This document shows positions 9,322 to 20,126 of a stretch of 64,000 nucleotides of DNA, one piece after another; the stretch's first letter is position 1; the number at the start of each line of letters is the position of its first letter. The stretch lies in NCBI RefSeq assembly GCF_003316845.1, contig NZ_QMIK01000002.1, forward strand, positions 186,001 through 250,000, read 5' to 3'. The position numbers and the translations under genes are program-made. Source of the stretch: Cognataquiflexum aquatile (GTDB lineage Bacteria; Bacteroidota; Bacteroidia; Cytophagales; Cyclobacteriaceae). Under the pieces are notes generated by a model. It was given only the letters and a program-made list of their open reading frames with translations, ran no database searches and was not told where the DNA came from.

Positions 9322-10425
9322 TCAAATCATCACTTTTTTCCCAGTTTTGGCGGATTCGAGGATGGCATTGACGATGCGGATATCTCTCAATCCTTCTTCT
9401 CCCGGAACAGGCATTGGCTTGCCTCCCATGATGGCTAAGGAATCCATGTCCATTTGGTTGGCTTGTTGCCACGGAACATCATAAGGAAAGTTGATCTCTC
9501 CCAATGGGCTTTTTCCTTTATTGCCTGAATAAGCTGAAAACGGCGCCATTTCGATCAATCCTTTTTCACATTTGATGTTGAGGAAGTTGGTGTTTTCAGC
9601 AAAGGAAGTTTTGATATTGCCGATCACGCCACCGGGAAATTCCAGTTGGGCCTCCACGATTTCACCCAATCCATCCTTGTAGATTTCAGGCCTTTCGGTC
9701 CATACTTTCGCGGCGTTGACGGCAATGGGTTCCATGCCGCTGCCCAATCTTGCGCCCTGAATGGCATATACTCCCATGTCATAGATCACACCGCCACCCA
9801 TTTCACGTTTTTGCTTCCAATGGTCTGTTCTTCCCTCTCTATACCCTGCTGCACAATCAACCTGTAATACTTTACCAAGCTGGCGTTCCTTGACTATTTT
9901 TTGGTAAGCAAGGGTGTTTGGTTCGTGCTGACAACGGTAGCCGATCGAAAGACTCACTTTGTTTTTCTTGCAGGCATCGATCATAGTCTGACATTCCTGT
10001 ACGGTCATGGCCATGGGTTTTTCACACCACACATGTTTGCCGGTGGCGGCAGCTTTGACCACATATTCCATGTGCATCGAAGGTGGAAGGACAATATAGA
10101 TCACATCGATATCAGGATTATTGGCAATGCCCGACATATTTTCATAGTTGTATATGTTCTTGTCCGGGATGTTGTATTTGGCTTTCCAGGTTTCTGCTTT
10201 TGCGGGAGTCCCTGTAACGATTCCGGCTAGGCGGCAGTGCTTGGTAATCTGGAGCCCGGGCGCAAGTAAGTCGGTGCTGTAATAACCCAATCCCACCAAG
10301 GCGACCCCAAGTTTATCTTTTCTCAAGGGATTGCTTGAGGCTATCAGACTAAATGGGGAAAAAAGACTTGCTCCGGTGATTAGGGTGAGGGTTTTGAGGG
10401 TATCCCTCCTGTTGAAGTTTTTCAT
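9322..10425 (-). CDS. Gfo/Idh/MocA family oxidoreductase, Tat-exported
   Basis: A 367-residue NAD(P)-dependent oxidoreductase. The N-terminus has a twin-arginine signal (NRRDTLK followed by a hydrophobic stretch). A Rossmann motif GVALVGLGYYS follows near residue 38, then the family signature CEKPMAM near 137 and a C-terminal alpha/beta domain with GGGVIYDMGVYAIQ. It resembles periplasmic glucose-fructose oxidoreductase, which carries a tightly bound cofactor through Tat export. The sugar substrate is unknown. It is divergent from the GlcG-like gene. Confidence 0.9.
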   Translation of the reverse strand: MKNFNRRDTLKTLTLITGASLFSPFSLIASSNPLRKDKLGVALVGLGYYSTDLLAPGLQITKHCRLAGIVTGTPAKAETWKAKYNIPDKNIYNYENMSGIANNPDIDVIYIVLPPSMHMEYVVKAAATGKHVWCEKPMAMTVQECQTMIDACKKNKVSLSIGYRCQHEPNTLAYQKIVKERQLGKVLQVDCAAGYREGRTDHWKQKREMGGGVIYDMGVYAIQGARLGSGMEPIAVNAAKVWTERPEIYKDGLGEIVEAQLEFPGGVIGNIKTSFAENTNFLNIKCEKGLIEMAPFSAYSGNKGKSPLGEINFPYDVPWQQANQMDMDSLAIMGGKPMPVPGEEGLRDIRIVNAILESAKTGKKVMI

Positions 10426-10553
10426 ATTTAATAGGTTTAAGGTTTATTGTTGTCAAAAATCTTAACATCCTGAATTTAGCCATTTTTGGACTATCGTTCA
10501 AAAAAATCCTTAAATTAGAAGGGTATCCAATTTTTCACATAATCCAAAACCCT

Positions 10554-11009
10554 ATGAAAATGCTCTTAATGACCGTTTTACTCCTCCTTCCTGTATTCGC
10601 TTTTGCCCAAGGAACACATAAACCAGTACTTACCCTAGAAGAAGCAAAGCGGATGGCTGACGCAGCAGAGGCCAAAGCAAAGCAGGAAAACTGGAATGTG
10701 GTGATTGCTATTCTGGATGAAGGAGGACATTTGATACTACTCAGGAAAATGGACGGGGTCCAGCTTGGAAGTATAGAAATCGCCCAAAACAAAGCCAAAA
10801 CAGCCGTTTATTACCGCCGTGCTACCAAGGTTTTTGAGGATCAGGTCAATCAGGGGAACACAAGACCGCTGACCATGCCCAATGTTTTTGCCAGTGAAGG
10901 CGGTGTACCAATCTTAAAAGACGGGATTGTAGTCGGTGCAATAGGCGTATCCGGAGTGACTTCTGCCCAAGATGGTATCGTGGCAGCTGCGGGGTTGGGA
11001 GTGCTTTGA
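10554..11009 (+). CDS. GlcG/HbpS family protein with signal peptide
   Basis: A 151-residue protein of the GlcG/HbpS (DUF336) family. The signal peptide ends FAFAQ. The mature domain shows LTLEEAKRMADAAEAKA, VAILDEGGHLILLRKMDG and a C-terminal GAIGVSGVTSAQDGIVAAAG, all typical of the fold. HbpS is an extracellular haem-binding sensor partner in Streptomyces, and GlcG is of unclear function in the glycolate operon. No such neighbours are present here, so the ligand is open. Confidence 0.88.
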   Translation: MKMLLMTVLLLLPVFAFAQGTHKPVLTLEEAKRMADAAEAKAKQENWNVVIAILDEGGHLILLRKMDGVQLGSIEIAQNKAKTAVYYRRATKVFEDQVNQGNTRPLTMPNVFASEGGVPILKDGIVVGAIGVSGVTSAQDGIVAAAGLGVL

Positions 11010-11098
11010 TTTTTTTTAACCAGTTTAAATTCTTTCAAAAATCATTCCTGGAAGGTTTTATATAATCATTCAAAAAATCATAGTGGGCGCAAAAAAAT

Positions 11099-11123
11099 CC
11101 CCTTCTGAAATTATCAGAAGGGG
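11099..11123 (-). terminator. Rho-independent terminator of the carboxylesterase gene
   Basis: A ten-pair stem (CCCCTTCTGA with TCAGAAGGGG). On the minus strand it is followed by a run of seven T, 24 bases after the stop codon of the carboxylesterase gene. Confidence 0.9.
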
Positions 11124-11146
11124 CTATGGTTTAATAGGGAGCGAAG

Positions 11147-12781
11147 TTATTTGTTGTTCTTAAAGAACCTGTCATGGAACCGGTACCTTGCATCATTGGC
11201 GGCCTTGACAGTTTTGGATTCTGTATTGATCACCATCACAGGAGGATTGTCATCTTTAGGCAATGCCTTAGGCCATTCGGGTAGACCTTCACCATTGGGA
11301 TTTCCTGTTTTCACAAAGTTAGTGAAGAATTCCAGCATGGTTTCTGAAGTTTTGTAATCATCCTCAGTCCATGCAAATTCTTTGATGCGCGGAAGGTTTC
11401 CCATGGCATATTCGATTTCGGCGGCATGTGGAGCGCCGAGGTCTTTTGGTCTTTGAGGCGCATTGTTTGCTCTTTTGGAAGTCCCTCCTGCTAGGCCTGT
11501 TTCCAAAGTCTGATCCACCAAAGGCGGTCTCAGTTTGGCATACAGGTATCGGTAAACCGCTTGATCGGAGTTGCTGCGGTGAAGGTCAAACCACTTCCAG
11601 GTGCTGTAAGAAATAAACCTGTCACCTGCCAAATCCATGGCAGAGTAAGCCACCTGCTCTTCTGTTTCATGTGGATACAGTTTCAGCACTTCCTCAAAAT
11701 CATTGGGATAAGCCTGCTTTACTTTGGTGATGAAATTTTCTTTGGTATTAGGTAAACCCTGCATAAATGCTGCGGCAGGATTTTCCTGTGTATTCCAACC
11801 CAAAAGCAAAGGAACCTGTGCCTGCTCTCTGGCATTGAATATTTCCACCAGACTTTTTGGAAGTACATGTCCATCAAGGACAACAGGGAATCCAAACCTG
11901 CCTGATTCATTGTACATCTCATAAATATCGCGGGCAGGCATTTTTCTCATTTCGGCAATGCTTTTGACACCGAATTTCTGCAGAAATTCTACTCCGATTT
12001 TTTCAGCTTCTGCCAAAGTGGTCGGGGCCAAAGCAGAAACACCTGATCCACTTTCTCCTATGGCACCCGCAATCAGGTTTCGGGACAATGGGGAGGCCAT
12101 TTGGTAACTGACAGCAATTGAGCCCGCAGATTCACCTGCAATTGTAACCCTTTTTGGATCTCCTCCGAATGCGGCAATATTTTCATTGACCCATTTCAGG
12201 GCCATTGCTTGGTCCAACAAGGCGTAGTTTCCCGAAGCTTTGTAAGGGGCTTCAGCACTCAGTTCAGGATGCGCAAGGAAGCCAAAGATGTTGAGTCGGT
12301 AGTTGACTGTCACGACGACGACGCCTTTTTTGGCCATGCTTTCACCGTCATACCGCGGCTCGGCACCGTCACCTGCCACAAATCCCCCTCCGAAGAAATA
12401 GACCAAAACCGGCAAATCTTTGCTCGTCCTGGTGGTGGGAGTCCAAATATTCAGGTAAAGACAATCTTCACTCACGCCGTTGGAGCGGGAATTCATATCG
12501 CCCCAAATAAGTTTCTGCATGGGTCGGGGTCCAAATTCTTTGGTGACCTTCACTCCGCTCCAATTATCCAATGATTGTGGCGCTTTCCATCTCAATTCTC
12601 CTACCGGAGGTTTGGCAAATGGAACTCCGAAGTAAGTCTGGATTCCGGTTTTGGTATTGTAATCACCTTCGATGGTACCGTTTTTGATCGTTGTTTGTAC
12701 AGGAAACGCGTCTTTTCCCTGAGCAAGCAATGCATATGAACCCATAAGAAAAAAAACTAGAGTGAACAGGGCGTATTTCAT
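11147..12781 (-). CDS. Type B carboxylesterase
   Basis: A 544-residue secreted alpha/beta hydrolase of the carboxylesterase/cholinesterase family. The signal peptide ends LLAQ. EDCLYLNIWTP is the family's N-terminal signature, and the nucleophile elbow is GESAGS. The PHAAEIEYAMG segment carries the catalytic His. It hydrolyses carboxylic esters in the periplasm; the natural substrate is unknown. It is transcribed divergently from the Nudix-like regulator, whose start is 102 bases away, so the regulator may control it. Confidence 0.94.
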   Translation of the reverse strand: MKYALFTLVFFLMGSYALLAQGKDAFPVQTTIKNGTIEGDYNTKTGIQTYFGVPFAKPPVGELRWKAPQSLDNWSGVKVTKEFGPRPMQKLIWGDMNSRSNGVSEDCLYLNIWTPTTRTSKDLPVLVYFFGGGFVAGDGAEPRYDGESMAKKGVVVVTVNYRLNIFGFLAHPELSAEAPYKASGNYALLDQAMALKWVNENIAAFGGDPKRVTIAGESAGSIAVSYQMASPLSRNLIAGAIGESGSGVSALAPTTLAEAEKIGVEFLQKFGVKSIAEMRKMPARDIYEMYNESGRFGFPVVLDGHVLPKSLVEIFNAREQAQVPLLLGWNTQENPAAAFMQGLPNTKENFITKVKQAYPNDFEEVLKLYPHETEEQVAYSAMDLAGDRFISYSTWKWFDLHRSNSDQAVYRYLYAKLRPPLVDQTLETGLAGGTSKRANNAPQRPKDLGAPHAAEIEYAMGNLPRIKEFAWTEDDYKTSETMLEFFTNFVKTGNPNGEGLPEWPKALPKDDNPPVMVINTESKTVKAANDARYRFHDRFFKNNK

Positions 12782-12883
12782 TTTGAGAATGAGTTTAGTT
12801 CTATTGTTACATATTGAGACAATAATAATTGTTTGTTAACATTTTTCCTATTTACTTGAAGGATTATTCATTCGAACCCAAGT

Positions 12884-13588
12884 ATGACAGTCCTTGAAAC
12901 GCAGGGTTTTTTACCCCATATCGCATTTGATTCGGTTATTTTTGGTTTCTCAAAAGGAAAGTTGAAAATCCTGCTCATGGAATACCACGATACAGGCTGG
13001 CTGGCTTTGCCCGGAGGTTTTGTAGGAAAAAACGAAGACCTCGATGAGGCAGCAAAACGTGGACTGAAAGAAAGAACAGGTCTGGACAATATTTACCTGG
13101 AGCAGTTTTATACTTTTGGAAATCTCTCGAGGTTCAAGCCTGAAGTGATGCAGACCATAATTGCTGCCAATGGGTTCAATTTAAATCCCGACCATTGGAT
13201 GTTGGACAGGTTTATTTCAGTTTCTTATTTTGCCTTGATAGATTTTGAAAAGGTAATCCTGACTCCGGATGAATTGTCCGATTCGATAGCTTGGTATGAA
13301 ATTGAAAATTTGCCTGACCTGATATTGGACCACAGTGCCATCGTGGCAAAAGCGTTGCAGACCTTGAGGGAAAATCTGGAAAGGAAGCTTATTGGAGGAA
13401 ATTTACTACCGGAGCGGTTTACGATGAATGAATTGCAGCAAGTCTATGAAGCCATTTTTGGCCAAAAACTCCGAAGGACTACCTTTCAGAGAAAAATGCT
13501 CGGATTGGATATTCTTGAAAGGCATGAAAAACTATACACCGGCAAAAGCCATAAAGCCCCATATCTTTATAGTTTTAGAAAGGTCTAG
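12884..13588 (+). CDS. Nudix-like transcriptional regulator (NrtR/AraR type)
   Basis: A 234-residue protein with a Nudix-fold N-terminal domain (about 10-150) and a C-terminal winged helix (about 160-225, FTMNELQQVYEAIFG..LRRTTFQRKML). The Nudix box is broken: G-FVGKN-E is kept, but the catalytic REUxEE core reads RGLKER, so two catalytic acids are lost. That fits family regulators that bind a nucleotide-sugar or sugar ligand without hydrolysing it. Likely targets are its neighbours, the divergent carboxylesterase and the downstream BNR-repeat gene. Confidence 0.88.
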   Translation: MTVLETQGFLPHIAFDSVIFGFSKGKLKILLMEYHDTGWLALPGGFVGKNEDLDEAAKRGLKERTGLDNIYLEQFYTFGNLSRFKPEVMQTIIAANGFNLNPDHWMLDRFISVSYFALIDFEKVILTPDELSDSIAWYEIENLPDLILDHSAIVAKALQTLRENLERKLIGGNLLPERFTMNELQQVYEAIFGQKLRRTTFQRKMLGLDILERHEKLYTGKSHKAPYLYSFRKV

Positions 13589-13610
13589 AATCTCAAATAT
13601 TCTGAGATTC
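13588..13610. promoter_or_regulatory. Inverted repeat before the BNR-protein gene, possible operator
   Basis: GAATCTCA and TGAGATTC form a perfect eight-base inverted repeat around a seven-base spacer. It begins at the regulator's stop codon, 69 bases before the next start. No T-run follows, so it is not a normal terminator. An operator role is a guess. Confidence 0.35.
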
Positions 13611-13678
13611 AATCTCTGCATTATATTTTCTAAATTTTTTTCACCAAATTCAAAAACACCAATCAACCATACAGTAGA

Positions 13679-16600
13679 ATGAAAAAACTAATATTATTTG
13701 GCATGATACTGTTCATGTCATTTCCTTCATTTTCCCAAAGAGGGAAAAACACTCCTCCGCCCCCTCCGGCATTCGATGCAGAATTGTATCAAGGACTCAA
13801 ATGGAGAAACATTGGACCATTTAGGGGAGGCAGGTCTAATGCCGTTTCCGGAGTGCCTAACAATGACCAGGTATTTTTTGTAGGCTACACTGGTGGCGGA
13901 CTTTGGAAAACAGAAAATGCTGGCATCTCCTGGCATAATGTATCCGATGGTTTTTTCAAAACAGGGACTGTGGGAGATATTGCCGTAAGTGAATCCGACC
14001 CAAATGTCATCTATGTCGGAATGGGCGAACATGCGATCCGAGGGGTCATGACCTCTTATGGGGATGGCATTTATAAATCCACAGATGGCGGTAAAACATG
14101 GAAAAACATGGGCCTGGAAAAGACTAGGCACATTTCAGATATCAGCATCCATCCCAATAATCCTGATGTTGTTTTTGTAGCGGCACAGGGTGCTGCACAC
14201 GGGCCAAGTGAGGAAAGAGGTATTTATAAAAGTACTGATGGAGGGATTACATGGGCCAAGGTATTGTATGTGGATCCAAATACGGGAGCTTCCTCCTTAA
14301 GTATGGATTTCAACAATCCCAGGATTTTATATGCCGCTACATGGGAATACCGCAGATTGCCTTGGCAGGTACAAAGTGGCGGGGCAGGTTGTGGTATTTG
14401 GAAATCTATAGATGGTGGAGATACTTGGGCAAAAATCAACAATGGTCTTCCAGCAGAAATGGGGAAAATCGGTGTAAGTGTCTCAAGGGCGAATTCAGAA
14501 AGGGTTTTTGCCATTGTCGAAGCTGAAAAATCGGTAGCCGGTGTCTATCGCTCGGATAATGGAGGCGAAACTTGGGCACACATGACAAACAATCAATTGC
14601 TGACCTCAAGGTCTTGGTATTATATGGAAGTGGAGGCTGACCCAGTCAATGCCGATGTGGTCTATGTCCTCAATTCACCCTTGACCAAATCGATAGATGG
14701 TGGAAAAAATTTCACAGTAGTACCTGTCAGACATATCGATACGCATGACCTTTGGATCAATCCCAAAAATCCCACAAACCTGATTTTGGGAGATGATGGC
14801 GGTGCTGAAATCACCTATGACGGTGGCAAAAGCTGGTCTACCCAAGACAATCAGCCATCCGCCCAATTTTACAGGGTCAATGTGGATGCAGGTTTTCCCT
14901 ATAAACTCTATGCAGGACAGCAGGACAATACTTCACTGGTCATCGCCAGCAGAAACAATTACATCGGATTGACAGATAAGGATTGGTTTATCGGTCCGGG
15001 TTGCGAATCGGCTTTTATTGCTTTTGATCCAAACAATCCTGTCTTGCTTTATGGGGGATGTTATCAGGGATTGATAGATGTCCTCAATACCCAAAATGGA
15101 CACAGCAAAGATATCCGGCAATATCCTTCCAATATTTTGGCCTATGATGCCAAGGATATGAGGTATCGATTCAATTGGAATGCGCCGGTTATTGCTTCTC
15201 CGCATGATTACAACACCATTTACCATGGTGGCAATATCCTTTTCAAAACTACTGATGGAGGCTTATCATGGGAAGAAATCAGCCCTGACCTCACCCGAAA
15301 TGAGGAATCAAAACAAGGACCGGGTGGAGCACCGATCACCAATGAAGGTGCGGGCGGAGAAAATTACAACACCTTAAGTTATGTCATAGAATCTATCCAT
15401 GAAAAAGGAGTGATTTATACCGGAAGTGATTGTGGTCTGGTCCATATCACCAAGGACGGTGGAAAAACCTGGGAAAATATTACTCCTGCTGGCTTACCCG
15501 AAAGCCTTATCCAGTCTATTGAAGTCTCCCCTCATGAAAAAGGAACTGCTTATGTTGCCGCGACGCGCTACAAGTTCAACGAATTTTCCAATATGTCATT
15601 CAAGACTATTGACTACGGAAAAACCTGGACAAAAATAGATGCAGGAGTTGACAAAGATGATTTTATAAAGGTGATCAGAGAGGACCGAAAAGTGAAAGGC
15701 CTTTTATATGGAGGAGCAGAGAGAGGTTTTTATATTTCTTTCAATGGTGGATCGAACTGGCAAAAACTGCAGTTGAATCTTCCGGTAGTTCCGGTTACAG
15801 ACATTGCTTTTGCGGACAATGACATGGTTGTTTCCACGGCCGGAAGGGCATTTTGGATTTTGGATGACCTTAGTGCCCTTCAGCAGTCTAAAGGGAATTT
15901 CTCAGGCCTGAAAATTTATTCCCCAAAGCCAACTTACAAGTATGAAGGATACACTCCTTCTTGGATGGATCTTCCGCCTGGAATCGGTCAAAATCCTGAG
16001 ACAGGGGTGATATTGGATTACTATTTGCCGGAAAAAGTAGACTCATTGGAAGTGACACTTGAAATCCTCGACGGGTCAGGCAAAGTCATCAGGTCTTATT
16101 CTTCGATGAAGGATGACAATTTCAAACCCTTTTCCGGCGGGCCTTCTCCCGAACAGGTGATTCCTTCCAAAAAAGGATTGAACAGGTTTGCATGGAATTT
16201 TAGAGGAGAAACGCTACTGGATATCCCCAATGCTTTTGTCTATGGGGATTATAGCGGCCACCGCGTAGCACCGGGAAAATACAAGGCGAGGTTGAGTTAC
16301 AATGGGGCTGTTTCAGAAACTGAAATAGAGGTAGTACAGGATCCCAATCTCAAAAACATCAGCTCCCAACATTGGAAGGATCAGCAGGAATTGCTTGAAA
16401 AAGCAGCCTTATCCATTACCGATATCCACCAATCCGTGAATGACATGAGGAAAGTCAAAAGTCAGATAGAGCACCACAATTCATTGTTGAAGGATAAAGA
16501 AGATGCCAAAGCGCTCTATCAGGCCGGACAGGATTTGATCCAAAAATTGGTTGATTGGGAAGCCAAACTTGTCGAAACCCGGCAGGCTAATTTCCAGGAT

Positions 16601-16825
16601 GTGATCAATTTTCCGAGTCAGTTAAATGCCCAATACTTTGACTTAAGGAGTACTGTAGATGTACATGACCCAAGATTGACGGCCGGTTCCAAGCAGCGCT
16701 TGCTGGATCTGGACGAAGAATGGGCAGGATACAAATCCGATTTGAAGCTCCTAATAAAAAATGATATCTGGGAGTACAATGAAAAATTCAAGGCACAGAA
16801 TCTTCCCGCGGTAATAATTAATTGA
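13679..16825 (+). CDS. Secreted BNR/Asp-box repeat protein (sortilin/VPS10-like)
   Basis: A 1048-residue exported protein with a signal peptide ending PSFSQ and a proline-rich linker. Many Asp-box hairpins (S-x-D-G-G-x-T-W) mark two beta-propellers: [49 protein letters not shown] helical segment rich in charged residues follows at about 900-1000. Databases often call these proteins glycosyl hydrolases, but no sialidase or hydrolase active site is evident. Function is unknown; carbohydrate or protein binding is plausible. A clear terminator follows. Confidence 0.9.
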   Translation: MKKLILFGMILFMSFPSFSQRGKNTPPPPPAFDAELYQGLKWRNIGPFRGGRSNAVSGVPNNDQVFFVGYTGGGLWKTENAGISWHNVSDGFFKTGTVGDIAVSESDPNVIYVGMGEHAIRGVMTSYGDGIYKSTDGGKTWKNMGLEKTRHISDISIHPNNPDVVFVAAQGAAHGPSEERGIYKSTDGGITWAKVLYVDPNTGASSLSMDFNNPRILYAATWEYRRLPWQVQSGGAGCGIWKSIDGGDTWAKINNGLPAEMGKIGVSVSRANSERVFAIVEAEKSVAGVYRSDNGGETWAHMTNNQLLTSRSWYYMEVEADPVNADVVYVLNSPLTKSIDGGKNFTVVPVRHIDTHDLWINPKNPTNLILGDDGGAEITYDGGKSWSTQDNQPSAQFYRVNVDAGFPYKLYAGQQDNTSLVIASRNNYIGLTDKDWFIGPGCESAFIAFDPNNPVLLYGGCYQGLIDVLNTQNGHSKDIRQYPSNILAYDAKDMRYRFNWNAPVIASPHDYNTIYHGGNILFKTTDGGLSWEEISPDLTRNEESKQGPGGAPITNEGAGGENYNTLSYVIESIHEKGVIYTGSDCGLVHITKDGGKTWENITPAGLPESLIQSIEVSPHEKGTAYVAATRYKFNEFSNMSFKTIDYGKTWTKIDAGVDKDDFIKVIREDRKVKGLLYGGAERGFYISFNGGSNWQKLQLNLPVVPVTDIAFADNDMVVSTAGRAFWILDDLSALQQSKGNFSGLKIYSPKPTYKYEGYTPSWMDLPPGIGQNPETGVILDYYLPEKVDSLEVTLEILDGSGKVIRSYSSMKDDNFKPFSGGPSPEQVIPSKKGLNRFAWNFRGETLLDIPNAFVYGDYSGHRVAPGKYKARLSYNGAVSETEIEVVQDPNLKNISSQHWKDQQELLEKAALSITDIHQSVNDMRKVKSQIEHHNSLLKDKEDAKALYQAGQDLIQKLVDWEAKLVETRQANFQDVINFPSQLNAQYFDLRSTVDVHDPRLTAGSKQRLLDLDEEWAGYKSDLKLLIKNDIWEYNEKFKAQNLPAVIIN

Positions 16826-16877
16826 TTTTAAAAATAAAAAATAAACTTAATTAAACTTTTTGATTTCAAATGAGTCT

Positions 16878-16906
16878 AAAAGAGAGGTTATAAAAACCTC
16901 TCTTTT
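16878..16906 (+). terminator. Terminator hairpin after the BNR-repeat gene
   Basis: AAAAGAGAGGTT and AACCTCTCTTTT form a perfect twelve-base inverted repeat with a five-base loop. The 3' arm ends in T-rich sequence. Confidence 0.85.
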
Positions 16907-16938
16907 ACATTTACTCCAAACCAAAACAATTACACATT

Positions 16939-17523
16939 ATGAAAATTATTGCCTCATTAATTATCCTATTGACTTCAGTACTTACTTTTGTGGACAGCCC
17001 TATGCCGGCTGCAGTAAACATTTCTGAAAGTACGCTTACCTGGAAAGCAAAGAAAGTAACCGGAGAGCACTTTGGTAAAGTGCCTTTGGCGGATGCCAAA
17101 CTTGATTATGCCAAAGGAAGAATCACCGGTGGCTCTTTTGAAATGGACATGACAGCACTGACAGTGGAAGACATCACCGATGCCGGTTCCAACAAAAGGT
17201 TGACAGACCATTTGAAGTCTGATGACTTCTTCTCAGTTGCCAAATTCAATAAATCAACATTTGTGATCAAGCAGGCAAAAACATCAAACGGCAAAGACTA
17301 TGAGATTACCGGCGACCTTACTATCAAAGGCATCACTGCACCAGTGACTTTTCCTGCAAAAGTTGAAGTAGCAGGCAAAAAAATCACAGCGACAGGTACC
17401 ATTACCTTTGACAGGACAAAATATGATATCAAATACCGTTCAGGAAGTTATTTTGAAGACTTGGCTGACAAACTGATCTACGATGATGTCACTTTGGATG
17501 TCAAATTGGTAGCAATGAATTAA
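16939..17523 (+). CDS. YceI-family periplasmic lipid-binding protein
   Basis: A 194-residue YceI-like protein, a lipocalin-type barrel that binds polyisoprenoid or fatty-acid-like lipids. It has a signal peptide, then TWKAKKVTGEHFGKV, GGSFEMDMTALTVEDI, LTDHLKSDDFF and a C-terminal DLTIKGITAPVTFP, the classic YceI pattern. It is a single-gene unit bounded by terminators on both sides. Confidence 0.95.
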   Translation: MKIIASLIILLTSVLTFVDSPMPAAVNISESTLTWKAKKVTGEHFGKVPLADAKLDYAKGRITGGSFEMDMTALTVEDITDAGSNKRLTDHLKSDDFFSVAKFNKSTFVIKQAKTSNGKDYEITGDLTIKGITAPVTFPAKVEVAGKKITATGTITFDRTKYDIKYRSGSYFEDLADKLIYDDVTLDVKLVAMN

Positions 17524-17541
17524 TGATAAATTTTATTTATG

Positions 17542-17577
17542 AAGCCCAATTCCGAATTCGGAATTGGGCTTTTTGTT
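17542..17577 (+). terminator. Strong terminator after the YceI gene
   Basis: AGCCCAATTCC with GGAATTGGGCT, continuing through the central GAATTC, makes a 28-base perfect palindrome followed by TTTTTGTTTTT. Confidence 0.92.
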
Positions 17578-17661
17578 TTTAAGGGCAATCAAGTGTTAAT
17601 TTTCCTAAATAATTGAATGAGGCGAAGGTAATAAAGGCAAACACTTTAGTAATTTAGCCAA

Positions 17662-19386
17662 ATGGAGTATAAATGGATAATCAGGGAAAAAGCAGATCCT
17701 AAAGCCGTGGAATCTCTGGGGAAAGAAATCAATCTCAACCAGACCTTGGCAAATATGCTTGTCAACAGAGGGGTGGATACTTTTCAGAAAGCCAAAGATT
17801 TTTTTAGACCGGATCCGGATAAGTTACATGATCCTTATTTGATGAAGGACATGGACAAGGCTGTGGAAAGATTGGCATTGGCTATCCATAAAGAGGAAAA
17901 AATACTGGTTTACGGAGATTATGACGTAGATGGTACCACCTCCGTGGCCATGTTTTATGGGTTTTTGAAGCAATTTTATTCCCATGTCAGTTTTTATATT
18001 CCAGACAGGTACAAAGAGGGATATGGCATTTCCGAGAAAGGTGTACGGTTTGCGGCTGAGAACAATTTCAGTTTGGTAGTTTCTCTCGATTGCGGGATCA
18101 AAGCCATCGAAAAGGTAGCTTTGGCAAAAGAGCTCGGAGTCGATTTTATCATTTGCGACCACCACACTCCCGGAGATATTTTGCCCCCTGCGGTGGCCAT
18201 TTTGGATCCAAAGAGAAATGACTGCGAATACCCTTATAAAGAATTGAGCGGTTGTGGAGTCGGTTTTAAATTGGTTCAGGCATTTTCTGCTTACAGAAAT
18301 GACGATCCTGCCAAAGTAATGGCCTATCTGGATTTACTCGCCGTAAGTATCGCCGCAGATATTGTCCCGATTACAGGAGAAAACAGAATTCTGACTTATT
18401 ATGGAATTGAGAAGATCAACAACAACCCAAGACCCGGGCTGAAAGCATTGATCCTAAGGAGCAAAATAGAAAAGGAAATAGAAATTTCAGATATTGTATT
18501 CAAAATCGGACCGAGAATCAATGCTTCAGGGAGGTTGGAACATGCCAAAGCTTCTGTAGAATTATTGATCTCTGATGATCTGGAGGACGCCCTTGCGAGA
18601 GCCGAAATCGTGGACACCGTAAATGCTGCCCGCAAAAACTTTGATGAAAACATCACCAAAGAGGCACTTAGCATGATTCAGGGGATGGAGGAAATCAGTC
18701 ACAGGAAGACCACGGTGCTATTCAAAGAAGATTGGCACAAAGGTGTAATCGGAATTGTTGCGTCAAGGTGTATAGAGAAATATTACCGTCCTACTATCAT
18801 CCTCACCGAGTCCAACAACAAAGCCACCGGAAGTGCGCGATCGGTTTTTGACTTTGACATATACGAAGCCATAAGCGAATGCAGCGACCTCTTGGAGCAG
18901 TTTGGAGGGCACAAGTACGCTGCGGGACTGACCCTTTCAGTGGGCAATGTTCCTGCTTTTCAGGATAAATTTGAAGCTGTAGTCAGTGCAAGGATCAATG
19001 AAATCCATATGAAACCTGTTCTTGAGGTGGATGATGAGATCCTGTTGGATCAGATCAATTACAGGTTTTTCAATATTTTGAAACAAATGGCACCATTTGG
19101 ACCAGGCAATCCTGAACCGATATTTTGTGTAAACCAAGTATATGCGGAAGATGTGCGTGTATTGAAAGACAAACACCTGAGGTTCAATGTGGTGCAGGAT
19201 GGTCAGGAGACCAAACCAGTTTGTATTGCTTTTGGAATGGCTGACAAAACCATTTATCCGGATGAGATCATTTACAAGATGCTGAACCGAAAAATGCGTT
19301 TTGATTTGGCTTTTGAAATCCGGGAGAATACTTTTAGGAACAACAGCAGCTTGCAACTGTACGTGAAAGACATAAAATTTGATTGA
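17662..19386 (+). CDS. recJ: Single-stranded-DNA-specific exonuclease RecJ
   Basis: A 574-residue RecJ, a 5'-3' single-strand DNA exonuclease used in recombination and mismatch repair. DHH motifs are DYDVDGTTS (about 92-100), VSLDCGIKA, and ICDHHTPG. The DHHA1 domain contains GSARS and [12 protein letters not shown], and a C-terminal OB-like domain closes the protein. Its stop shares a base with the lptB start, so the two are translationally coupled. Confidence 0.96.
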   Translation: MEYKWIIREKADPKAVESLGKEINLNQTLANMLVNRGVDTFQKAKDFFRPDPDKLHDPYLMKDMDKAVERLALAIHKEEKILVYGDYDVDGTTSVAMFYGFLKQFYSHVSFYIPDRYKEGYGISEKGVRFAAENNFSLVVSLDCGIKAIEKVALAKELGVDFIICDHHTPGDILPPAVAILDPKRNDCEYPYKELSGCGVGFKLVQAFSAYRNDDPAKVMAYLDLLAVSIAADIVPITGENRILTYYGIEKINNNPRPGLKALILRSKIEKEIEISDIVFKIGPRINASGRLEHAKASVELLISDDLEDALARAEIVDTVNAARKNFDENITKEALSMIQGMEEISHRKTTVLFKEDWHKGVIGIVASRCIEKYYRPTIILTESNNKATGSARSVFDFDIYEAISECSDLLEQFGGHKYAAGLTLSVGNVPAFQDKFEAVVSARINEIHMKPVLEVDDEILLDQINYRFFNILKQMAPFGPGNPEPIFCVNQVYAEDVRVLKDKHLRFNVVQDGQETKPVCIAFGMADKTIYPDEIIYKMLNRKMRFDLAFEIRENTFRNNSSLQLYVKDIKFD

Positions 19387-20126
19387 TGATGAAGCTGAGG
19401 GCAGACAACCTTGTTAAAATCTACAAAGGCCGAAGGGTGGTGAACAACATTTCGGTGGAGGTTCAGCAGGGAGAAATCGTGGGATTGCTTGGACCTAACG
19501 GTGCGGGAAAAACGACTTCTTTTTACATGATCGTGGGCCTAATCCAACCAAATGAAGGGGAGATTTATTTGGAAGACCAAAATATCACCAAACTGCCCAT
19601 GTACAAAAGGGCCAAATTGGGAATCGGTTACCTCGCTCAGGAGGCTTCCGTTTTTAGAAAACTTTCCGTGGAGGAAAACATCATGGCTGTATTGGAGATG
19701 ACCAACAAATCCAAAGCCGAACGAAAGGAAAAAGTGGAAACACTATTGGAGGAATTCAGTCTGACACATGTACGAAAAAACTTGGGCATGGTACTTTCCG
19801 GAGGCGAAAGAAGGCGGACGGAGATTGCCCGTGCTCTTGCTGTGGATCCAAAATTTGTTTTGTTGGATGAGCCATTTGCAGGCGTGGATCCTATAGCTGT
19901 AGAGGAAATCCAAGGCATCGTCGCCAAGCTGAAGACCAAAAATATCGGAATTCTGATCACGGACCATAATGTCAACGAGACGCTTTCCATCACAGACAGG
20001 GCTTACCTGATGTTTGAAGGAAAACTGCTCAAGGCCGGAACTGCTGAAGAATTGGCAGCTGATGAGCAGGTCAGAAGGGTGTATTTAGGACAACAATTTG
20101 TACTCAAACGCAAAGTTTTTCACTGA
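19386..20126 (+). CDS. lptB: LPS export ABC transporter ATPase LptB
   Basis: A 246-residue ATPase of the Lpt complex, which drives lipopolysaccharide from the inner membrane to the outer membrane. Walker A is GPNGAGKTT, the signature is LSGGERRR, Walker [13 protein letters not shown] and the H-loop ITDHNV. ATG ATG stands at 19386 and 19389; the first overlaps the recJ TGA by one base and a TTG just before it is less likely. The lptFG and lptC genes are not in this window. The stop overlaps the next start (TGATG). Confidence 0.95.
   Translation: MMKLRADNLVKIYKGRRVVNNISVEVQQGEIVGLLGPNGAGKTTSFYMIVGLIQPNEGEIYLEDQNITKLPMYKRAKLGIGYLAQEASVFRKLSVEENIMAVLEMTNKSKAERKEKVETLLEEFSLTHVRKNLGMVLSGGERRRTEIARALAVDPKFVLLDEPFAGVDPIAVEEIQGIVAKLKTKNIGILITDHNVNETLSITDRAYLMFEGKLLKAGTAEELAADEQVRRVYLGQQFVLKRKVFH

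Noticed and set aside
10426-10553. TTGACA sequence in the oxidoreductase/GlcG spacer as a promoter
   Set aside because: The TTGACA on the minus strand has a poor -10 partner directly against the start codon, and Bacteroidota promoters use a different consensus.
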